Source of the DNA: Clostridiales bacterium
Lineage (GTDB): Bacteria > Bacillota > Clostridia > Oscillospirales > Oscillospiraceae
Assembly: GCA_020861055.1 (NCBI GenBank)
Contig: JAJBTD010000046.1
Coordinates: 1-39,913 of the forward strand
Reading direction: 5' to 3'
Length of the DNA stretch: 39,913 nucleotides
The notes under the pieces: model-generated
Databases searched by the model: none
What the model saw: the letters and a program-made list of their open reading frames with translations, nothing else
What the model was told of the DNA's origin: nothing
Position numbers and translations under genes: made by a program
Shown here: positions 38,989 to 39,913 of the stretch, piece after piece
Numbering within the stretch: the stretch's first letter is position 1
Layout of the letters: every line of letters begins with the position of its first letter

Positions 38989-39234
38989 ATGTCTGACTTC
39001 ACCCGGCGTTTTGATGTGTATAAGGATGAGGACTGGGATACCAGGGCGATTCTGACCGAGGTATATCGCTCTCTGGAGGAAAAGGGTTATAACCCGATCA
39101 ACCAGATCGTTGGTTACATCCTGTCGGAAGATCCCACCTATATCACCAATTACAATAACGCCAGAGCCCTGATCCGCCGTCTGGACCGGAATGAGCTGCT
39201 CCAGGAACTGCTTCGGTATTATCTGGGTGTGTAA
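38989..39234 (+). CDS. ireB: IreB family regulatory phosphoprotein (UPF0297)
   Basis: 81 residues. In Enterococcus IreB is phosphorylated by the Ser/Thr kinase IreK and limits cephalosporin tolerance; in most Firmicutes it is encoded near the Holliday-junction resolvase RuvX/YqgF. The protein is highly conserved: DWDTRAILTEVYRSLEEKGY, NPINQIVGYILSEDPTYITN, and NNARALIRRLDRNELLQELLRYYL. I chose ATG 38989, with GGAGGTG 10 nt upstream; the frame from 38959 adds ten residues and lies across the ribosome site. Here the RuvX gene does not follow; a terminator and an opposing sortase do. Confidence 0.95.
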   Translation: MSDFTRRFDVYKDEDWDTRAILTEVYRSLEEKGYNPINQIVGYILSEDPTYITNYNNARALIRRLDRNELLQELLRYYLGV

Positions 39235-39259
39235 TTCTTCCCCAAGTCCATTGAGAAAA

Positions 39260-39300
39260 CGCTGTTGCGAGGCCCGAAGAGGGCTTTGCAGCAGCGTTTT
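39260..39300 (+). terminator. Rho-independent terminator of ireB
   Basis: A 16-bp stem (39260-39275 with 39281-39296, three G-T pairs), 5-nt loop, then TTTT. An A run before the left arm means it could also serve the opposing sortase gene. Confidence 0.75.
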
Positions 39301-39365
39301 GATCTCTATCCTGATTGGGCTGTGTTATTTCCCTGGAAAGATGCAGTGGATAATGCCGTTCTCTG

Positions 39366-39913
39366 TCAATCCGTCCTGGAGCACCGCACCGTCACACGGG
39401 TCCGCCCGCCTATCGTGCAGGTGAACAGGGTCAGGTCCCACTCGCCGTTTTCCTGGCTGACCATTTCCTCTACGTCGGTGGGCTGGAGGATAACGACCTC
39501 CTCCACCTGGTAGGTGAACACGTTTCCGTCCACGTCGGTGAACAAAATTTCGTCCCCCGCCTCCAGGTTTTTCAGGTTGCCGAAGTGGCGCTCGTAGTTG
39601 TGGCCGCAGATGATCAGGTCGTCCGTCCAAACCGAGCCCTGATACCGCCCTGGGGCAATTTTGAGGCCCGGATAGCTCCACTCGCTCATGACCGGCAGCT
39701 CCAGCCCGAAGCGGGAAATGGTGAGGGTGCCGATATAGTCATAGCCGTCGATCTCGATGGTGGACATCTCCGTCTTTGTCTCGCCGTAGTCAGAGACGGA
39801 CAGATCGGGCGTCAAAGCCGCCTCCTCGATCTGCTCCTCCAACTGGAGGGCGACCTCCGTCGCCGCGTCCTGGGCCTGCTGCGCCTCCCACTGGTTGTAC
39901 AGGAAAAGGGACA
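39366..39913 (-). CDS. Sortase (N-terminus beyond window edge)
   Basis: Transpeptidase that attaches or links surface proteins through a C-terminal sorting signal; works outside the membrane. The visible frame runs open to the window end (codons for SLFLYNQWEAQQAQDAATEV come before the first internal start), so the membrane anchor is missing. Seen: IGTLTISRFGLELPVM, catalytic His in ICGHNYERHFGNLKNL, GDEILFTDVDGNVFTYQV, catalytic Cys in LTLFTCTIGG and the Arg in TRVTVRCSR. The layout and small size suggest a class D-like sortase, but class is uncertain. Substrates are not visible. Confidence 0.93.
   Translation of the reverse strand, partial: SLFLYNQWEAQQAQDAATEVALQLEEQIEEAALTPDLSVSDYGETKTEMSTIEIDGYDYIGTLTISRFGLELPVMSEWSYPGLKIAPGRYQGSVWTDDLIICGHNYERHFGNLKNLEAGDEILFTDVDGNVFTYQVEEVVILQPTDVEEMVSQENGEWDLTLFTCTIGGRTRVTVRCSRTD

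Noticed and set aside
1..39913. CRISPR array or defence island
   Set aside because: No regularly spaced 25-40 bp repeats and no Cas, restriction or toxin-antitoxin proteins were recognised.

Overview
The window is chromosomal DNA from a high-GC, anaerobic, spore-forming Clostridia-type Firmicute. The best guess is a gut Oscillospiraceae member (Flavonifractor/Lawsonibacter/Intestinimonas-like). Supporting signs are the murB-rapZ-yvcK-whiA-dnaE order, sigma-A-type promoters (TTGACA/TATAAT), strong AGGAGG ribosome sites, IreB, a SpoVT domain, rubrerythrin, a sortase and a tRNA without an encoded CCA. The genus is inference. High GC produces many long antisense open frames, which were left out.

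Layout. 1-7107: leftward core operon murB, rapZ, yvcK, whiA, a LURP-one-related gene and dnaE (3' end outside the window). 7058-8673: a metallophosphoesterase, then a rightward trio of small unknown proteins. 8674-10978: tagO/wecA-like lipid-carrier glycosyltransferase and trpS. 11111-13093: rightward DUF975 membrane protein, tyrA and tRNA-Pro(UGG), followed by a long imperfect palindrome. 13246-19154: rarA, guanine deaminase, a 56-residue small protein, an acyl-CoA ligase, and rubrerythrin with a Dabb protein. 19187-24093: a four-gene, translationally coupled cell-surface O-acylation cassette (LRR/SGNH lipoprotein, tiny membrane protein, MBOAT, SGNH/LRR protein). 24137-36032: a rhamnoside-use region with rhamnulokinase, a four-TM protein, a membrane-anchored GH3 glycosidase with inverted domain order, a GPH-family transporter, a GH78 alpha-L-rhamnosidase, and a LytTR/GHKL two-component pair. 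36237-38783: a small unknown ORF and a large serine recombinase fused in frame to almost all of SpoVT. 38903-39913: ireB and a sortase (5' end outside the window).

How parts fit. GH78, the transporter, GH3 and RhaB look like a route for rhamnose-containing glycosides such as plant rutinosides or flavonoid glycosides: the surface GH3 could cut glucosides, the symporter import, cytoplasmic GH78 release rhamnose, and RhaB phosphorylate rhamnulose. RhaA and RhaD are not in the window. Just upstream of the GH78 promoter lie four 9-bp direct repeats spaced 21, 21 and 22 bp, the geometry expected for a LytTR regulator. This points to the adjacent AgrA/AgrC-like pair as the controller.

The two strongest leads are (1) the recombinase-SpoVT fusion, in which about 565 recombinase residues replace the first ~30 residues of SpoVT exactly inside its AbrB fold, and (2) the LytTR operator array linking a quorum-type two-component system to a plant-glycoside operon. 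Third is the O-acylation cassette, in which two LRR/SGNH proteins have opposite domain order.
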